This document shows, in pieces, positions 19,533 to 29,830 of a stretch of 64,000 nucleotides of DNA. The notes beneath the pieces were generated by a model. The model ran no database searches and was not told the DNA's origin. It saw nothing but the letters and a program-made list of their open reading frames with translations. The DNA comes from Rhodobacterales bacterium. GTDB lineage: Bacteria > Pseudomonadota > Alphaproteobacteria > Rhodobacterales > Rhodobacteraceae. The DNA lies in assembly GCA_026400355.1 (NCBI GenBank), contig JAPLPE010000013.1, forward strand, positions 124,001 to 188,000, written 5' to 3'. Each line of letters opens with the position of its first letter. Position 1 is the first letter of the stretch. A program made the position numbers and the translations under genes.

Positions 19533-20825
19533 ATGCATGACATCCGCGCCATCCGCGAAAACCCCGCCGCTTTCGACGCGGCGCTCTCCCGCCGCGGTCT
19601 TGCCCCTGTCTCGTCTGACATCCTTGCCATCGACGAAGGCCGACGCGCCCGCATCCTGGCCGCCGAAACCGCCCAAGCCGACCAGAACAAGGCGTCCAAG
19701 GACGTCGGTGCGGCAAGGGCGCGTGGGGACGATGCCGAGTTTGAACGCCTCCGTGCCCTCGTGGCCGAGAAGAAGGCCGAAATCGCCCGTCTGAATGACG
19801 AGGCGAAAGCCGAGGATCAGCGCTTGCAGGATCTGCTTCTCACTATCCCCAACCTCCCTTACGACGACGTCCCCAACGGCCGCGACGAACATGACAACGT
19901 CGAAATCCGCCGCCACGGAGCGCCACGCAACTTCGCCTTCCAACCCCTTGAACACTATCAGATTTCTGCTGCCGCCGCAGGCATGGACTTTGAAACCGCG
20001 GCGAAACTTTCCGGCTCCCGATTTGTCCTCCTGAACGGTCCAACAGCCCGCCTCCACCGCGCGCTCGCCCAGTTCATGCTCGATACCCATGTCGAAAACC
20101 ACGGCCTGACGGAAACCATCACCCCGGTGCTGGTCAAATCCGAAATGATGCTTGGCACCGGCCAGCTCCCCAAATTCGGCGAAGACAGCTACCAGACGAC
20201 CAACGGCTGGTGGCTTATCCCCACGGCCGAGGTGACGCTCACCAACATCGTGAACGGCGACACGGTGGACGAATCCACCCTGCCCCGCCGCTATGTCGCC
20301 CATACCAACTGCTTCCGCTCCGAGGCCGGATCGGCAGGCCGCGACACCGCCGGAATGCTCCGCCAGCATCAGTTCGAAAAGGTCGAGATGGTCTCGATCA
20401 CCACCCCCGACCAGTCCGAGCCAGAACACCAGCGGATGACCGAATGCGCCCAGAACATTCTCGAGGCGCTCGGCCTGCCCTACCGCACCGTCGTCCTTTG
20501 CAGCGGCGACATGGGCGCAGGCGCCCGACGCACCCATGATCTCGAAGTCTGGCTCCCCGGCCAGAATACCTACCGCGAGATCAGCTCTGTCTCGACCTGC
20601 GGCGATTATCAGGCCCGCCGGATGAACGCCCGCTTCAAACCGGCGGCAGGGGGCAAGCCGGAATTCGTCCACACGCTGAACGGCTCGGGCCTCGCCGTCG
20701 GCCGGACACTCATCGCCGTGCTGGAAAACGGGCAAGAGGCCGACGGCTCCGTCAATCTCCCCGACGTGCTTCACCCATACCTGCGCGGCCGCACCCGCAT
20801 CACGCCCGAAGGCCAGCTCGTCTGA
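19533..20825 (+). CDS. serS: Seryl-tRNA synthetase
   Basis: The 430-residue class II synthetase charges tRNA-Ser. The N-terminal antiparallel coiled-coil arm (about residues 30-105, rich in A, E, K and R) grips the long variable arm of the tRNA. Motif 2 is seen in [20 protein letters not shown], the TAE loop as IPTAEV, and motif 3 in [16 protein letters not shown]. The ATG at 19533 ([10 protein letters not shown]) is the family start; the larger frame reaching upstream is not real. It converges on the DUF2235 gene after only 13 bases. Confidence 0.98.
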   Translation: MHDIRAIRENPAAFDAALSRRGLAPVSSDILAIDEGRRARILAAETAQADQNKASKDVGAARARGDDAEFERLRALVAEKKAEIARLNDEAKAEDQRLQDLLLTIPNLPYDDVPNGRDEHDNVEIRRHGAPRNFAFQPLEHYQISAAAAGMDFETAAKLSGSRFVLLNGPTARLHRALAQFMLDTHVENHGLTETITPVLVKSEMMLGTGQLPKFGEDSYQTTNGWWLIPTAEVTLTNIVNGDTVDESTLPRRYVAHTNCFRSEAGSAGRDTAGMLRQHQFEKVEMVSITTPDQSEPEHQRMTECAQNILEALGLPYRTVVLCSGDMGAGARRTHDLEVWLPGQNTYREISSVSTCGDYQARRMNARFKPAAGGKPEFVHTLNGSGLAVGRTLIAVLENGQEADGSVNLPDVLHPYLRGRTRITPEGQLV

Positions 20826-20838
20826 CCTTCCGGTCGCA

Positions 20839-22056
20839 TCACTCATCCTGCCGGGGCAGCCAATAGGGTGACCCCGGCAGGAAGGTGAGCCCGCCATCGC
20901 GATACCCCGCCCTCCGGCGCAGCCGTTCGACCGCTTCGTCATCCATCTCCGCCAAGGCCCGCCGCGCCTGCCGCAGGGTCCGAGGCCGGTACCCTTCATC
21001 GGCCAGACACCGCTCCAGCGCCGCCAGCGACAATCCCGCAGCAGTCTCCGGCCCGCCCCGGTCACCCTGTATCAAGGCCAGCAGCATCTCGGCCAGGCTC
21101 AGGCCCCCCAACTTGTTTTCCAGCGGCCCCAGGCAATCCATCTGCCAGGCCAGCCGGTCCAACTCCTCCGGGTTCAGCCGCAACCCCGCCCGCGCCGCAC
21201 CAATTGCCATCCACCGCAGCGTGATGCTCGACAGCGCCACCCGGTGGCCCCCGCCGCCCACGGACCCATGCACACCTGGAAACCAAGCCTGCTGATACCA
21301 GGGCACATCTGCCGGCCGCTTTGCATTCAGCACGTCAATATTCGCAATCGGCACAACAGGATAAAGCGCCCGCCGCTCATCCACCGCCATGGCATGCCGC
21401 ACCGACTCCACCATTGAACTCAGGTCCAGATCGTGAAAGAACTTCGGCGTCGGAACTGTGCCCCCGCCCGAGCCCTGCGCCACGGCAAAAGATTTGACCG
21501 TATCCCACAGCCCCAGAAACCGCACGCCGAGCAGTATCGCCTCGCCCCGCCGCGCCTCCAGATCAACCATGCTGGTCGCCGTCTCCGGCGCGAACCCGGC
21601 ACGAAACGCGATGCTCGACGGGTGATCGGGATGCGTGTCATCCCCTTTGTCCAGATGCCGCACCATCGCCTCGGGGATGCGCTGCAGGTACCGCCGTGGC
21701 GGGATCCCGCAGGACCGGATCAGCCCGCAGAACACCCGCGCCGTAAACGCGCCCCGCGAAAAGCCAAAGACATACAACTCGTCTCCCGGCTCGTAGACAA
21801 AGGCCAGCGCCCGATACGCCTCCTCGACCACATCGATCAGGCCGAAGGCCAGCGCGCCCCCCATGGTCCGGTCGAGCGTCTTGGCCACCCATGTCGACCC
21901 GCGCCCTGTGCCAACACCCTGATAGTACTGCACGATCTGCGCGGCATCCGCCTCATCCGTCCCCATCACACAGCGCGACAGCAGCACGACGTTCGTCTGA
22001 TAGGCCGCATCAGACCGGTTCGCCGTCCCGTCAAAGAAGATCGCGATGCGCTTCAT
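20839..22056 (-). CDS. DUF2235 domain alpha/beta-hydrolase-like protein
   Basis: The 405-residue protein opens with MKRIAIFFDGTANRSD, the signature of DUF2235 (the Tle1 phospholipase-like family). The nucleophile elbow is VFGFSRGAFTARV, a G-x-S-x-G motif. Further conserved parts are FLGLWDTVKSF and WFPGVHGSVGGGG, which contain candidate acid and histidine residues. Some relatives are type VI secretion phospholipase effectors, but no secretion genes or immunity gene are visible here. A stand-alone hydrolase is as likely. The start at 22056 follows GGGAGG; two codons upstream in the frame lack support. Confidence 0.82.
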   Translation of the reverse strand: MKRIAIFFDGTANRSDAAYQTNVVLLSRCVMGTDEADAAQIVQYYQGVGTGRGSTWVAKTLDRTMGGALAFGLIDVVEEAYRALAFVYEPGDELYVFGFSRGAFTARVFCGLIRSCGIPPRRYLQRIPEAMVRHLDKGDDTHPDHPSSIAFRAGFAPETATSMVDLEARRGEAILLGVRFLGLWDTVKSFAVAQGSGGGTVPTPKFFHDLDLSSMVESVRHAMAVDERRALYPVVPIANIDVLNAKRPADVPWYQQAWFPGVHGSVGGGGHRVALSSITLRWMAIGAARAGLRLNPEELDRLAWQMDCLGPLENKLGGLSLAEMLLALIQGDRGGPETAAGLSLAALERCLADEGYRPRTLRQARRALAEMDDEAVERLRRRAGYRDGGLTFLPGSPYWLPRQDE

Positions 22057-22166
22057 CCGCCTGCCTCCCAAGGTTGCAGCACGGTTCCGCAGCCCTGCCG
22101 CTACGTCAAGTCAGGTCAACCTGACCTCAAAGTGAACCAATTGCGTCTGTCAAACGTCTAATCGAC

Positions 22167-22886
22167 ATGACCAGAACATTAGCGTACATCACCGCTTTCT
22201 TCACCGTCACCTTCGGCCTCGCGCCTTTTGTGACCGAACCCTTCATGGGCTTCCGCGCCGACCAGTTGCCGATCCCCCAGATCGACCCGCCGGTCCAGCC
22301 CGCAGGGTACGCTTTCTCCATCTGGGGAGTGATCTACACCTGGCTCATCGTCTCAGCGGTCTTCGGCCTCTGGAAACGCCGCAATGACACCACATGGTCC
22401 GCCGCCCGCGTGGCCCTCGCCATATCGCTTGCGCTCGGCACACCCTGGCTCGCCATCGCGAACACAAGCGCCATCTGGGCCACTGTCGTCATCATGGCCA
22501 TGGCAGCCTCCGCCATCGCAGCCCTCGTGCTCTCGCCAAAGACAGACCGCTGGTGGCTCCAAACCCCCATCGCCCTCTACGCAGGCTGGCTCACCGCAGC
22601 GAGTTTCGTGTCGCTGGGCAGTATGGCCGCGGGCTACGGCATCTTCTTCGGCAGCCTTGGCTGGGCCTACACCGGTATCGCCGGTGCCCTTCTCGTGGCC
22701 CTCGCCGTTCAGACCCGCGTACCCCGCGCCCCCGAGTACGGTGCCGCCGTCATCTGGGCCCTCGTCGGGATCATTGTGGCCAACGGCATGACGAACGCCC
22801 TCGTCTCCGGCCTCGCCGCCACAGGCATCGCGCTCATCGCCGCAACCCTGCTTCGCCGCATGCTCAAGCCCATCGCAACAGCCTAA
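22167..22886 (+). CDS. TspO/MBR-like tryptophan-rich membrane protein
   Basis: The 239-residue integral membrane protein shows about six hydrophobic segments. The block PAGYAFSIWGVIYTWL recalls the P-x-W-x-F/FSIWG region of TspO/MBR-type proteins, and a second is PWLAIANTSAIWATVVIM. True TspO proteins are shorter (about 160 residues) with five helices, so this is a longer relative often labelled tryptophan-rich sensory protein. Ligand and function are unknown. It is divergent from the DUF2235 gene. No strong ribosome site precedes the ATG. Confidence 0.6.
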   Translation: MTRTLAYITAFFTVTFGLAPFVTEPFMGFRADQLPIPQIDPPVQPAGYAFSIWGVIYTWLIVSAVFGLWKRRNDTTWSAARVALAISLALGTPWLAIANTSAIWATVVIMAMAASAIAALVLSPKTDRWWLQTPIALYAGWLTAASFVSLGSMAAGYGIFFGSLGWAYTGIAGALLVALAVQTRVPRAPEYGAAVIWALVGIIVANGMTNALVSGLAATGIALIAATLLRRMLKPIATA

Positions 22887-22978
22887 CCCTCTGGCGGTCC
22901 CCGGCTGTTTGTGGCCAAGACTATGCAATGGCTCCGGGTGAGGACCCCGGTTGCCAATCCCAAATGACCGGCAAATCC

Positions 22979-24439
22979 CTAGTCGAGGTGCTTCTTCAGC
23001 CGCGAAGGCTGCGCCTTCTTGCGGTCCTTGAACGGGTTCTTTGACGACTGGTCGCGCAGCATCAGCCGGATCGGCGTGCCCGGCATGTCGAAAGACGCCC
23101 GCAGGCCGTGCACCAGATACCGCTCATAGCTCTCCGGCACTTCCTGCGGAAGCGATGTCATGATGACAAAGGCCGGCGGCCGCGTCTTTACCTGCGTGGC
23201 ATAGCGCATCTTGATCCGTCGCCCGCTCGGCGCCGGCGGCGGGTGCGCCTCGGTCATCCCGGCAAGCCAGCGGTTCAGTTGCGCCGTCGTTACCCGCCGG
23301 TTCCAGACCGTATGCGCCCGCACGATCGCATCATGCAAGCGGTCCAGACCCCGTCCCGTATTGGCCGATACCGTGACCAAAGGCGCGCCGCGCAACTGCG
23401 GCAACAGCCGGTCGAACGCCTCTTTCAGGTCGGCCAGCTTGCCCTGCTTGTCGTCCTCAAGGTCCCATTTGTTGACCGCAACCACGACCGCACGCCCCTC
23501 GCGCTCGGCCAGATCGGCGATCCGCAGATCCTGCTGCTCGAACGGAATCTCCACATCCAGCAGCACAACCACGACTTCGGCAAACCGCACAGCCCGCAAC
23601 CCGTCCGACACCGACATCTTCTCCAGCTTGTCGGAAATCTTGGCCTTCTTCCGCATCCCCGCCGTGTCAAAGATTCGGACCGGGGTGCCATCCCATTCGG
23701 TCGCAACTGAAATCGCATCCCGCGTGATCCCAGCCTCAGGCCCGGTCAGCAACCGCTCCTCGCCAAGGATCTTGTTGATCAGCGTGGATTTCCCGGCATT
23801 GGGCCGGCCCACGACGGCAATCTGCAAGGGCTTCCCCTTGGTGGGGGTAAAGGACGGCCCCTCCTCTTCCAGACCATAGACATCCACATCCGTCTCTGGC
23901 TCGACCTCACCTGCCAAAGCTTCGGCCTCAGCCCGCGCCTCGATCTCGTCGGCAATCGGCATCAGCACCTGCAACAGGTCAGTGATCCCCTCGCCATGCT
24001 CGCCGGACAGCCGGATTGGCTCGCCCAGCCCCAGCGAAAACGCCTCAAGCCAGCCGGATTCCCCGGCCTTCCCCTCGGCCTTGTTCGCCGCCAAGATCAC
24101 ATGCGCATTCTTCTTGCGCAGGATCTCGGCAAAGACCTGATCGGTGGGCGTCACACCAACCCGCGCATCGATCAGGAACAGACAGATATCCGCCATCTCG
24201 ACCGCCCGTTCGGTCAACCGCCGCATCCGCCCCTGCAGACTGTCGTCGGTCGCCTCTTCAAGCCCGGCCGAATCGATCACCGTGAACTTCAGATCACCCA
24301 GCTTCGCCTGCCCCTCGCGCAGGTCGCGCGTCACACCCGGCTGGTCATCGACCAACGCAAGCTTGCGGCCCACAAGTCGGTTGAACAGGGTGGACTTGCC
24401 AACATTCGGGCGTCCCACAATGGCAAGAGTGAAGGTCAT
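22979..24439 (-). CDS. der: Ribosome biogenesis GTPase Der (EngA)
   Basis: The 486-residue protein carries two tandem GTPase domains. The first has the P-loop GRPNVGKST and DSAGLEE, and the second [19 protein letters not shown] and NKWDLED. A C-terminal KH-like domain follows ([17 protein letters not shown]). Der is needed for 50S subunit maturation. The ATG at 24439 ([12 protein letters not shown]) is the conserved start, with GGAAGGA upstream. The TFTLAIVG start and the basic tail are typical of alphaproteobacteria. It follows bamB by 48 bases in the same direction. Confidence 0.98.
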   Translation of the reverse strand: MTFTLAIVGRPNVGKSTLFNRLVGRKLALVDDQPGVTRDLREGQAKLGDLKFTVIDSAGLEEATDDSLQGRMRRLTERAVEMADICLFLIDARVGVTPTDQVFAEILRKKNAHVILAANKAEGKAGESGWLEAFSLGLGEPIRLSGEHGEGITDLLQVLMPIADEIEARAEAEALAGEVEPETDVDVYGLEEEGPSFTPTKGKPLQIAVVGRPNAGKSTLINKILGEERLLTGPEAGITRDAISVATEWDGTPVRIFDTAGMRKKAKISDKLEKMSVSDGLRAVRFAEVVVVLLDVEIPFEQQDLRIADLAEREGRAVVVAVNKWDLEDDKQGKLADLKEAFDRLLPQLRGAPLVTVSANTGRGLDRLHDAIVRAHTVWNRRVTTAQLNRWLAGMTEAHPPPAPSGRRIKMRYATQVKTRPPAFVIMTSLPQEVPESYERYLVHGLRASFDMPGTPIRLMLRDQSSKNPFKDRKKAQPSRLKKHLD

Positions 24440-24487
24440 CTGCGTCGGTCCTTCCACAAGGAACCGGGGCGATACACCATCCCTGGT

Positions 24488-25801
24488 CTAACGGAAAGCC
24501 ACCAGATTGCCGTCCTGGCTGATGACGTAAAGCGTTCCGCCCGCCACGACCGGGTTCGACGCCGCACCGCTTGCGATCGCAACTTCGTTCACCAGCGCAC
24601 CCGACACCGGGTCCATAAACCGGATCAGCCCGTCGGACGAGGCGACAATCACCCGCCCGCCCGCCACAATCGGCCCGAAATGCGCCCAACGCGTATGCAT
24701 TCGCCCCGGCCGGGTTTCCACGAAACCGGGCAGCACACCGCGCCAAAAGACTTCGCCCGTCGCCGCATCCAGCCGGACCAGCTCGCTCAGGTCACTGACC
24801 AGAAACACTGATCCGCCCGTGGGCCAGACCGGACTGACCGCCCCCACATCCGCTTCCCACAGCCGCTCGCCCGTGACCACATTCAACGCCACCACCCGGC
24901 CCGATATGTTGCCCACATAAAGCGTATCGCCATCAATCACCGGATCGCCCGAAATATCGGTCGCGGCAAGGCTCCCCGCCTGCCCCGGCCGCGCCCCGGC
25001 AATCACCTGGCTCCACCGCGACAGGCCGCCGTCCGCAAAGGCCCCTACAACCTGCCCCGAGGGGAAAGGGAAAACGACGATATCCGAACGCGCCGCAACG
25101 CCGGGCCCGCCCGAGAATACCGAAGTCGACGGCACACCAGGGAACCGCCAGCGGATGCGGCCATCGCCCTTTTCAATCGCCCAGGCCTGCCCGTCGCGCG
25201 ACACCACATAGACAAGATCATTCAGCACCGTTGGCGCAGACCCGCCCGGCGCGTTCAGCTGCTGCACCCAGCGAACGCCCCCCGTCGTGGCATCCAGTGC
25301 CGTCAGCCGCCCAAAGCCAGTGGTGACGTAAACCGTGGCCCCGTCCGTCGCGATCCCGCCACCCGATGCATCTGCTGCGCTGTCGCTGGCGGGCGTCAGA
25401 TTCGCCGTCCACAGCACCGCACCATTCGTCCCGGTCGCCTGCACCTGGGAACTCGCGTCCAACGTAAAGATCCGCCCGTCCGCAATCACTGGGTCCGAGG
25501 TAATCCGATGCCGCGCCGTATTTCCCTGTCCGATACTGACCGAAAAGATCTGCTGCGGCGTCGGTGAAAGCGTCGGATGCGTGATCTGGTGATCGGGCCC
25601 GCCATTGCGGTGCGTCCAGTCCGAATTCGTGACCATCCCGGGAAGCGCAATCGGCACAGCCCTGTTCGGGAAAATGACTTCTTCGCCCGGCATCCCGTCG
25701 CGGATATCCAGCCGCTCTCCGGGCAGGATCACGTCTGGCTCCTCACAGGCGGCCAAAAGCCCCAGCGCCAGCGTCGTCCCCAGGATCGTCCCGAACTTCA
25801 C
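24488..25801 (-). CDS. bamB: Outer membrane protein assembly factor BamB
   Basis: The 437-residue lipoprotein starts with a signal ending in the lipobox LLAAC. The rest is a beta-propeller of PQQ-like repeats, for example GRIFTLDASSQVQATG, ATVYVTTGFGRLTALD, DTLYVGNISGRVVALN and GTLYVISQDGNLVAF. BamB scaffolds the BAM complex that inserts outer-membrane proteins. The start is GTG with GGGGAAG upstream. The order yfgM-like, bamB, der is conserved in many proteobacteria and supports the call. Confidence 0.93.
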   Translation of the reverse strand: MKFGTILGTTLALGLLAACEEPDVILPGERLDIRDGMPGEEVIFPNRAVPIALPGMVTNSDWTHRNGGPDHQITHPTLSPTPQQIFSVSIGQGNTARHRITSDPVIADGRIFTLDASSQVQATGTNGAVLWTANLTPASDSAADASGGGIATDGATVYVTTGFGRLTALDATTGGVRWVQQLNAPGGSAPTVLNDLVYVVSRDGQAWAIEKGDGRIRWRFPGVPSTSVFSGGPGVAARSDIVVFPFPSGQVVGAFADGGLSRWSQVIAGARPGQAGSLAATDISGDPVIDGDTLYVGNISGRVVALNVVTGERLWEADVGAVSPVWPTGGSVFLVSDLSELVRLDAATGEVFWRGVLPGFVETRPGRMHTRWAHFGPIVAGGRVIVASSDGLIRFMDPVSGALVNEVAIASGAASNPVVAGGTLYVISQDGNLVAFR

Positions 25802-25821
25802 GCCGTCACTTCCCCTGCTTC

Positions 25822-26517
25822 TCAGTTCTCGACCGGCACATCAGACGCCACCGGGTCAAGCCCGGCCGCCACCGGGATTTCGCCCCCCAGCGCCGTGATC
25901 AGACTGTCCACCCGCTGCTTCATCGGCCCGCCAACTTCCGCATCCTCGGAAATCGAGGTCAGAGTCGTCAAGGCCGCATCCTTCTCGCCGCCGGAAACCT
26001 GCGTCAGCGCGATCTGCTCCAGCGCCAGCAGGCGATAGGGCGCACCAGGGACTGCCATCGCCTCAAGACCCGCTATCCGCCCGGCCGCATCCATCGTGCC
26101 CGCACCGATCATCAGCGCCTTGAACTGCGCCAGATCGCGATAGATCTGGCCCACTTCCGCATTGGCCGCCAAAGCCTCGAGCGTGGCCAAAGCCCCGGCA
26201 ATATCACCTGTCTGCTCCTGATCAGCAGCCATGAGAAGCGCCGTCACTGCCACCGACTTGCCCGTCGCCGGAACCGCCTGCAACGCCGAGATCCGCGCCG
26301 CGCCATCCTCGGTTTCCATCGCCGTCATGAGGCTGTCGCCCAGCGTCTGCGCTGCGGCCTCGCCGCTTGACCTCTGGTATTCGTTCCACGCCGCACCGCC
26401 GACCAGCACGACGACAACCGTGACACCGACCCAGGCATACCTGCGAAAATAGCCGTAAAGCCGGTCACGCCGGACTTCCTCGGTCACTTCGTTGATGAAG
26501 CTTTCGGATTCGCTCAC
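25822..26517 (-). CDS. YfgM-like TPR membrane protein
   Basis: The 231-residue protein has a cytoplasmic N-terminus (SESFINEVTEEVRRDRLYGY), one transmembrane segment (YAWVGVTVVVVLVGGAAW) and a periplasmic part of tetratricopeptide-like helices. This is the YfgM (TPR_21) layout. YfgM interacts with the Sec translocon and periplasmic chaperones in E. coli. A GTG start lies behind GGGGGAAGG. It sits 20 bases upstream of bamB, the classical neighbour. The C-terminal 20 residues are not conserved. Confidence 0.85.
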   Translation of the reverse strand: MSESESFINEVTEEVRRDRLYGYFRRYAWVGVTVVVVLVGGAAWNEYQRSSGEAAAQTLGDSLMTAMETEDGAARISALQAVPATGKSVAVTALLMAADQEQTGDIAGALATLEALAANAEVGQIYRDLAQFKALMIGAGTMDAAGRIAGLEAMAVPGAPYRLLALEQIALTQVSGGEKDAALTTLTSISEDAEVGGPMKQRVDSLITALGGEIPVAAGLDPVASDVPVEN

Positions 26518-26631
26518 GCCTTCCCCCCGGGTTCAGCCGTCATGGGACGACCCTTCTTGTCCGCCCTCCATAGCGTGAACCATGCGGGAAAGCCAAGACC
26601 CGCCCGCTGATCCGGGTCGCAGGCCCCCGCG

Positions 26632-27849
26632 TCAATGGCCGGTTGCCGCCGCCCCTCCCAGGGCGACACGTGGCAAAGTGATCAGCGCGATCCCCAGGGA
26701 CAGCGCCGCACAGGTCGCAATCGCCGCCAGCATCGGCAGCGCGGTTGAATCAAAGAATGGTGCCGTCAGCGAAATCATCACGCCCCCAGCCACCATCTGC
26801 AACGTACCGCCAAGCGACGAGGCCAGCCCCGCAATATCCCCGTGCTCGTCCAGCGCCATCACCATCGTCGCCGGAATGACCAGCCCCAGACCGATGTTCC
26901 CCAGAAACAGGAACAGCACGATCACATAAAGGCTCCCCAGCCCCGCCACGGTCAGCCCAAGGTTCACCAGCGCACAGCCCGCAAACCCATACATTGCCCA
27001 GCGCATCACAGGGACCATCCCGAACCGCATCCCCAGCATGCCCGCAAACTGCGACGCGGCAAAGAAGCCAATGGCATTGACCGCAAAGGCAATGCTGAAA
27101 CCGGTCGGCGTCAGCCCGAATTGCTCGGTGTAGACGAACGACGCACTCGCGATGAAGACAAAGAAACTGGCAATCGCGAACCCGCCCACAAAGGTCAGCC
27201 CCATGAACACCGGATCGCGGAACAACACCCCCGCGCCCCGCATCAACTGCCGCACATTCACCGGCACCCGATCTTTCTTCGCCAGCGTCTCGGGCAGCGC
27301 GAACGCCGTAAGCAGCAGGCTCACCCCCGCCGCTGCCACCAGTGCCCAGAAGATCCCCCGCCATGACGCGAACACAAGAATCCCCGACCCCGCCAAAGGG
27401 GCCAGCATCGGCGACACACTCGTCACCAGCATGATCATCGCCATCATCCGCGTGGCCTCGGCCCCGGTATGCATGTCGCGGATGATGGCGCGCGGAATTA
27501 CCATCACCGCCGCACCGCCAAGGCCCTGCACAAACCGGAAGGCGATCAGCCAGCCGACTGTGGGGGCCAAAGCGCAGCCGATGCTTCCGACGACAAAGAT
27601 TAAAATGCCAAGGAATATCGGCGGCTTGCGCCCCATCGCATCCGCCATCGGACCATAGAAAAGCTGTGACACCCCGAAGGCCAGAAAATACATCGTCAGC
27701 GTCAACTGCACCTCGGCCACCGAAGCCCCAAGGTCAGCCCCGATATCGGGCATCGCCGGCAGATACATGTCGATGGAAAACGGCCCGATGGCCGACAACA
27801 GCCCCAGAATCACGGCACTACGAAACATCGGCACTTGCATCGGCAACAT
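26632..27849 (-). CDS. Bcr/CflA-family multidrug efflux transporter
   Basis: The 405-residue protein has twelve predicted transmembrane segments of the major facilitator superfamily. The N-terminal SAIGPFSIDMYLPAMPDIG is the Bcr/CflA signature. Motif A appears as GPMADAMGRKPP after helix 2, and ALRR-type basic residues are seen in the helix 4 region. Such proteins export drugs such as bicyclomycin or sulfonamides using protons; the substrate here is unknown. The start at 27849 is chosen because the leader MLPMQVPMFRSAV leads straight into helix 1; 27840 is also possible. It lies downstream of the Atm1-like gene. Confidence 0.88.
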   Translation of the reverse strand: MLPMQVPMFRSAVILGLLSAIGPFSIDMYLPAMPDIGADLGASVAEVQLTLTMYFLAFGVSQLFYGPMADAMGRKPPIFLGILIFVVGSIGCALAPTVGWLIAFRFVQGLGGAAVMVIPRAIIRDMHTGAEATRMMAMIMLVTSVSPMLAPLAGSGILVFASWRGIFWALVAAAGVSLLLTAFALPETLAKKDRVPVNVRQLMRGAGVLFRDPVFMGLTFVGGFAIASFFVFIASASFVYTEQFGLTPTGFSIAFAVNAIGFFAASQFAGMLGMRFGMVPVMRWAMYGFAGCALVNLGLTVAGLGSLYVIVLFLFLGNIGLGLVIPATMVMALDEHGDIAGLASSLGGTLQMVAGGVMISLTAPFFDSTALPMLAAIATCAALSLGIALITLPRVALGGAAATGH

Positions 27850-27919
27850 CCCGTCCGGCTTGAAACACGACCCCCGCAGCCGCCCCAATCGGGGCCGCCG
27901 CAGGTCTTGTCCGCCCGTC

Positions 27920-29746
27920 TCAGGCCGCGAGTTCTTCTTCCGAAGCCTGCCGGTTCCACAGATGCCAATACCGCCCCTCGCGGGACAGCAGGGCATCATG
28001 CGACCCCTCTTCCACGACCACACCGTCCTCAAGAACAACGATCCGGTCCGCATCCGCAATGGTCGAAAGCCTGTGTGCAATGGTAATGACGGTCCGCCCC
28101 TGCCCCATTGCCTTCAATTCTGCCTGAATGCCCATTTCCGTCTCGGTATCCAGAGCAGAAGTAGCCTCGTCCAACAGCAGAATCGGCGGGTTCTTCAGCA
28201 GCGTCCGGGCAATGCCCACCCGCTGCTTTTCCCCGCCCGACAGCTTCAGCCCCCGTTCTCCCACCTGCGTCTCATAGCCTTTGGGCAGCGACATGATGAA
28301 ATCGTGGATCGACGCAGCCCGCGCAGACTCCTCGATCTCGGCCTTCGTGGCCCCGTCTTTGCCATAGGCGATGTTGTACCCAACCGTATCGTTGAACAGC
28401 ACCGTATCCTGCGGTACGACGCCGATGCTGTCATGCAGCGACCGCATCGTCACATCCCGCACATCCTGCCCGTCAATCGTCAGCGCGCCCCCGGTCACGT
28501 CATAGAACCGGAACAACAGTCGCCCGATGGTGGACTTGCCCGACCCGGACGACCCCACGATGGCCACCGTCTGGCCGGCAGGCACCTTGATCGACACGCC
28601 TTTCAGAATCTCGCGCTCCGGGTCATAGCCGAAATGCACGGCCTTCAGTTCAATCTCGCCCCCCGTCACCTTCAACGGCCGCGCACCGGGCTTGTCGGTA
28701 ATCTCGGCCGGCTGTTCCAGGAGCGTGAACATCGCCGACATGTCGACAAGCGCCTGCCGGATTTCCCGGTAGACCGTGCCAAGGAAGTTCAACGGTATCG
28801 TGATCTGGATCATGTAGGCGTTGACCATCACGAAATCACCCACCGTCAGCGTCCCCGCGTCCACCTGAATCGCCGCCATCACCATCACGATGATCAGCCC
28901 CAAGGTGATGATCAGCGCCTGACCCGAGTTCAGATAGGCCAGCGAATTGTTCGTCAGAACCGCCGCTTCCTCGTATTTTGCCATCGCAACATCATACCGC
29001 CGCGCCTCGCGCTCCTCGGCACCGAAATACTTGACGGTCTCATAGTTCAGCAGGCTGTCGATGGCCTTCTGGTTGGCGTCCGTGTCCTGATCGTTCATCT
29101 CCTTGCGCACCTTCACCCGCCATTCGGTGACGGAAAAGGTGAACCAGACATAGATGATGATCGTCACAAGAACGACCAGCATGTACCAGACATCAAACAG
29201 AAAAAACAGGATACCCAGAACCAGCAGCAATTCCAGAACCAGCGGCCCGATGGAAAACAGCAGGAACCGCAGAAGGAAGTCGACGCCCTTTACTCCACGC
29301 TCGATGATCCGGCTCAGGCCCCCCGTCTTCCGCGTGATATGATAGCGCATTGAAAGCTGGTGAATGTGCTCAAACGTCTCGATGGCAAGCTTGCGCAGCG
29401 CCCGCTGCCCCACCCGAGTAAAGATCACGTCGCGCAACTGCTGGAACAGCGTGCTCAGGATGCGCGTCATCCCATAGGCAATGGTCAGCCCCACCGCGCC
29501 CAGCGCCAGAAACATCGCAGGCGCGCTGAACGTGCCCCCCAGATGATCCACCGCCCATTTGTAGAACAAGGGCGTCGCAATCGCGATCAGCTTGGCCGCG
29601 ACCAGCATGATGAGCGAGATAACCACCCGCCGCTTGACCCAGGCCTCTCCCGGCGGCCATAGATACGGGGCGACCTTCTTGATCGTCCGCATCGCCTGCA
29701 TCTGTTCGCCGTTAAGGTTCGCAGCAGTCTTTTCAAGGCGGCGCAT
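27920..29746 (-). CDS. Atm1-type ABC exporter (ATP-binding/permease)
   Basis: The 608-residue half-transporter has six transmembrane helices (about 30-330) fused to an ABC domain. Walker A is GSSGSGKST, the signature LSGGEKQRVGIARTL, Walker B ILLLDEATSALDTETE and the switch IAHRLST. The segments KRVVISLIMLVAAKLI and YKWAVDHLGG match bacterial Atm1/HMT1 transporters such as those of Novosphingobium, which export glutathione conjugates of heavy metals or sulfur species. It likely acts in metal tolerance or Fe-S homeostasis at the inner membrane. Motifs appear intact. Confidence 0.92.
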   Translation of the reverse strand: MRRLEKTAANLNGEQMQAMRTIKKVAPYLWPPGEAWVKRRVVISLIMLVAAKLIAIATPLFYKWAVDHLGGTFSAPAMFLALGAVGLTIAYGMTRILSTLFQQLRDVIFTRVGQRALRKLAIETFEHIHQLSMRYHITRKTGGLSRIIERGVKGVDFLLRFLLFSIGPLVLELLLVLGILFFLFDVWYMLVVLVTIIIYVWFTFSVTEWRVKVRKEMNDQDTDANQKAIDSLLNYETVKYFGAEEREARRYDVAMAKYEEAAVLTNNSLAYLNSGQALIITLGLIIVMVMAAIQVDAGTLTVGDFVMVNAYMIQITIPLNFLGTVYREIRQALVDMSAMFTLLEQPAEITDKPGARPLKVTGGEIELKAVHFGYDPEREILKGVSIKVPAGQTVAIVGSSGSGKSTIGRLLFRFYDVTGGALTIDGQDVRDVTMRSLHDSIGVVPQDTVLFNDTVGYNIAYGKDGATKAEIEESARAASIHDFIMSLPKGYETQVGERGLKLSGGEKQRVGIARTLLKNPPILLLDEATSALDTETEMGIQAELKAMGQGRTVITIAHRLSTIADADRIVVLEDGVVVEEGSHDALLSREGRYWHLWNRQASEEELAA

Positions 29747-29830
29747 ATTCGGTCATCCAGGCATTGCAGGGCCCTGCGAACCTAAGGCCGCCGCTCAGGA
29801 AAGACCAGTGCGCCCCTGCACAGACCTCCC

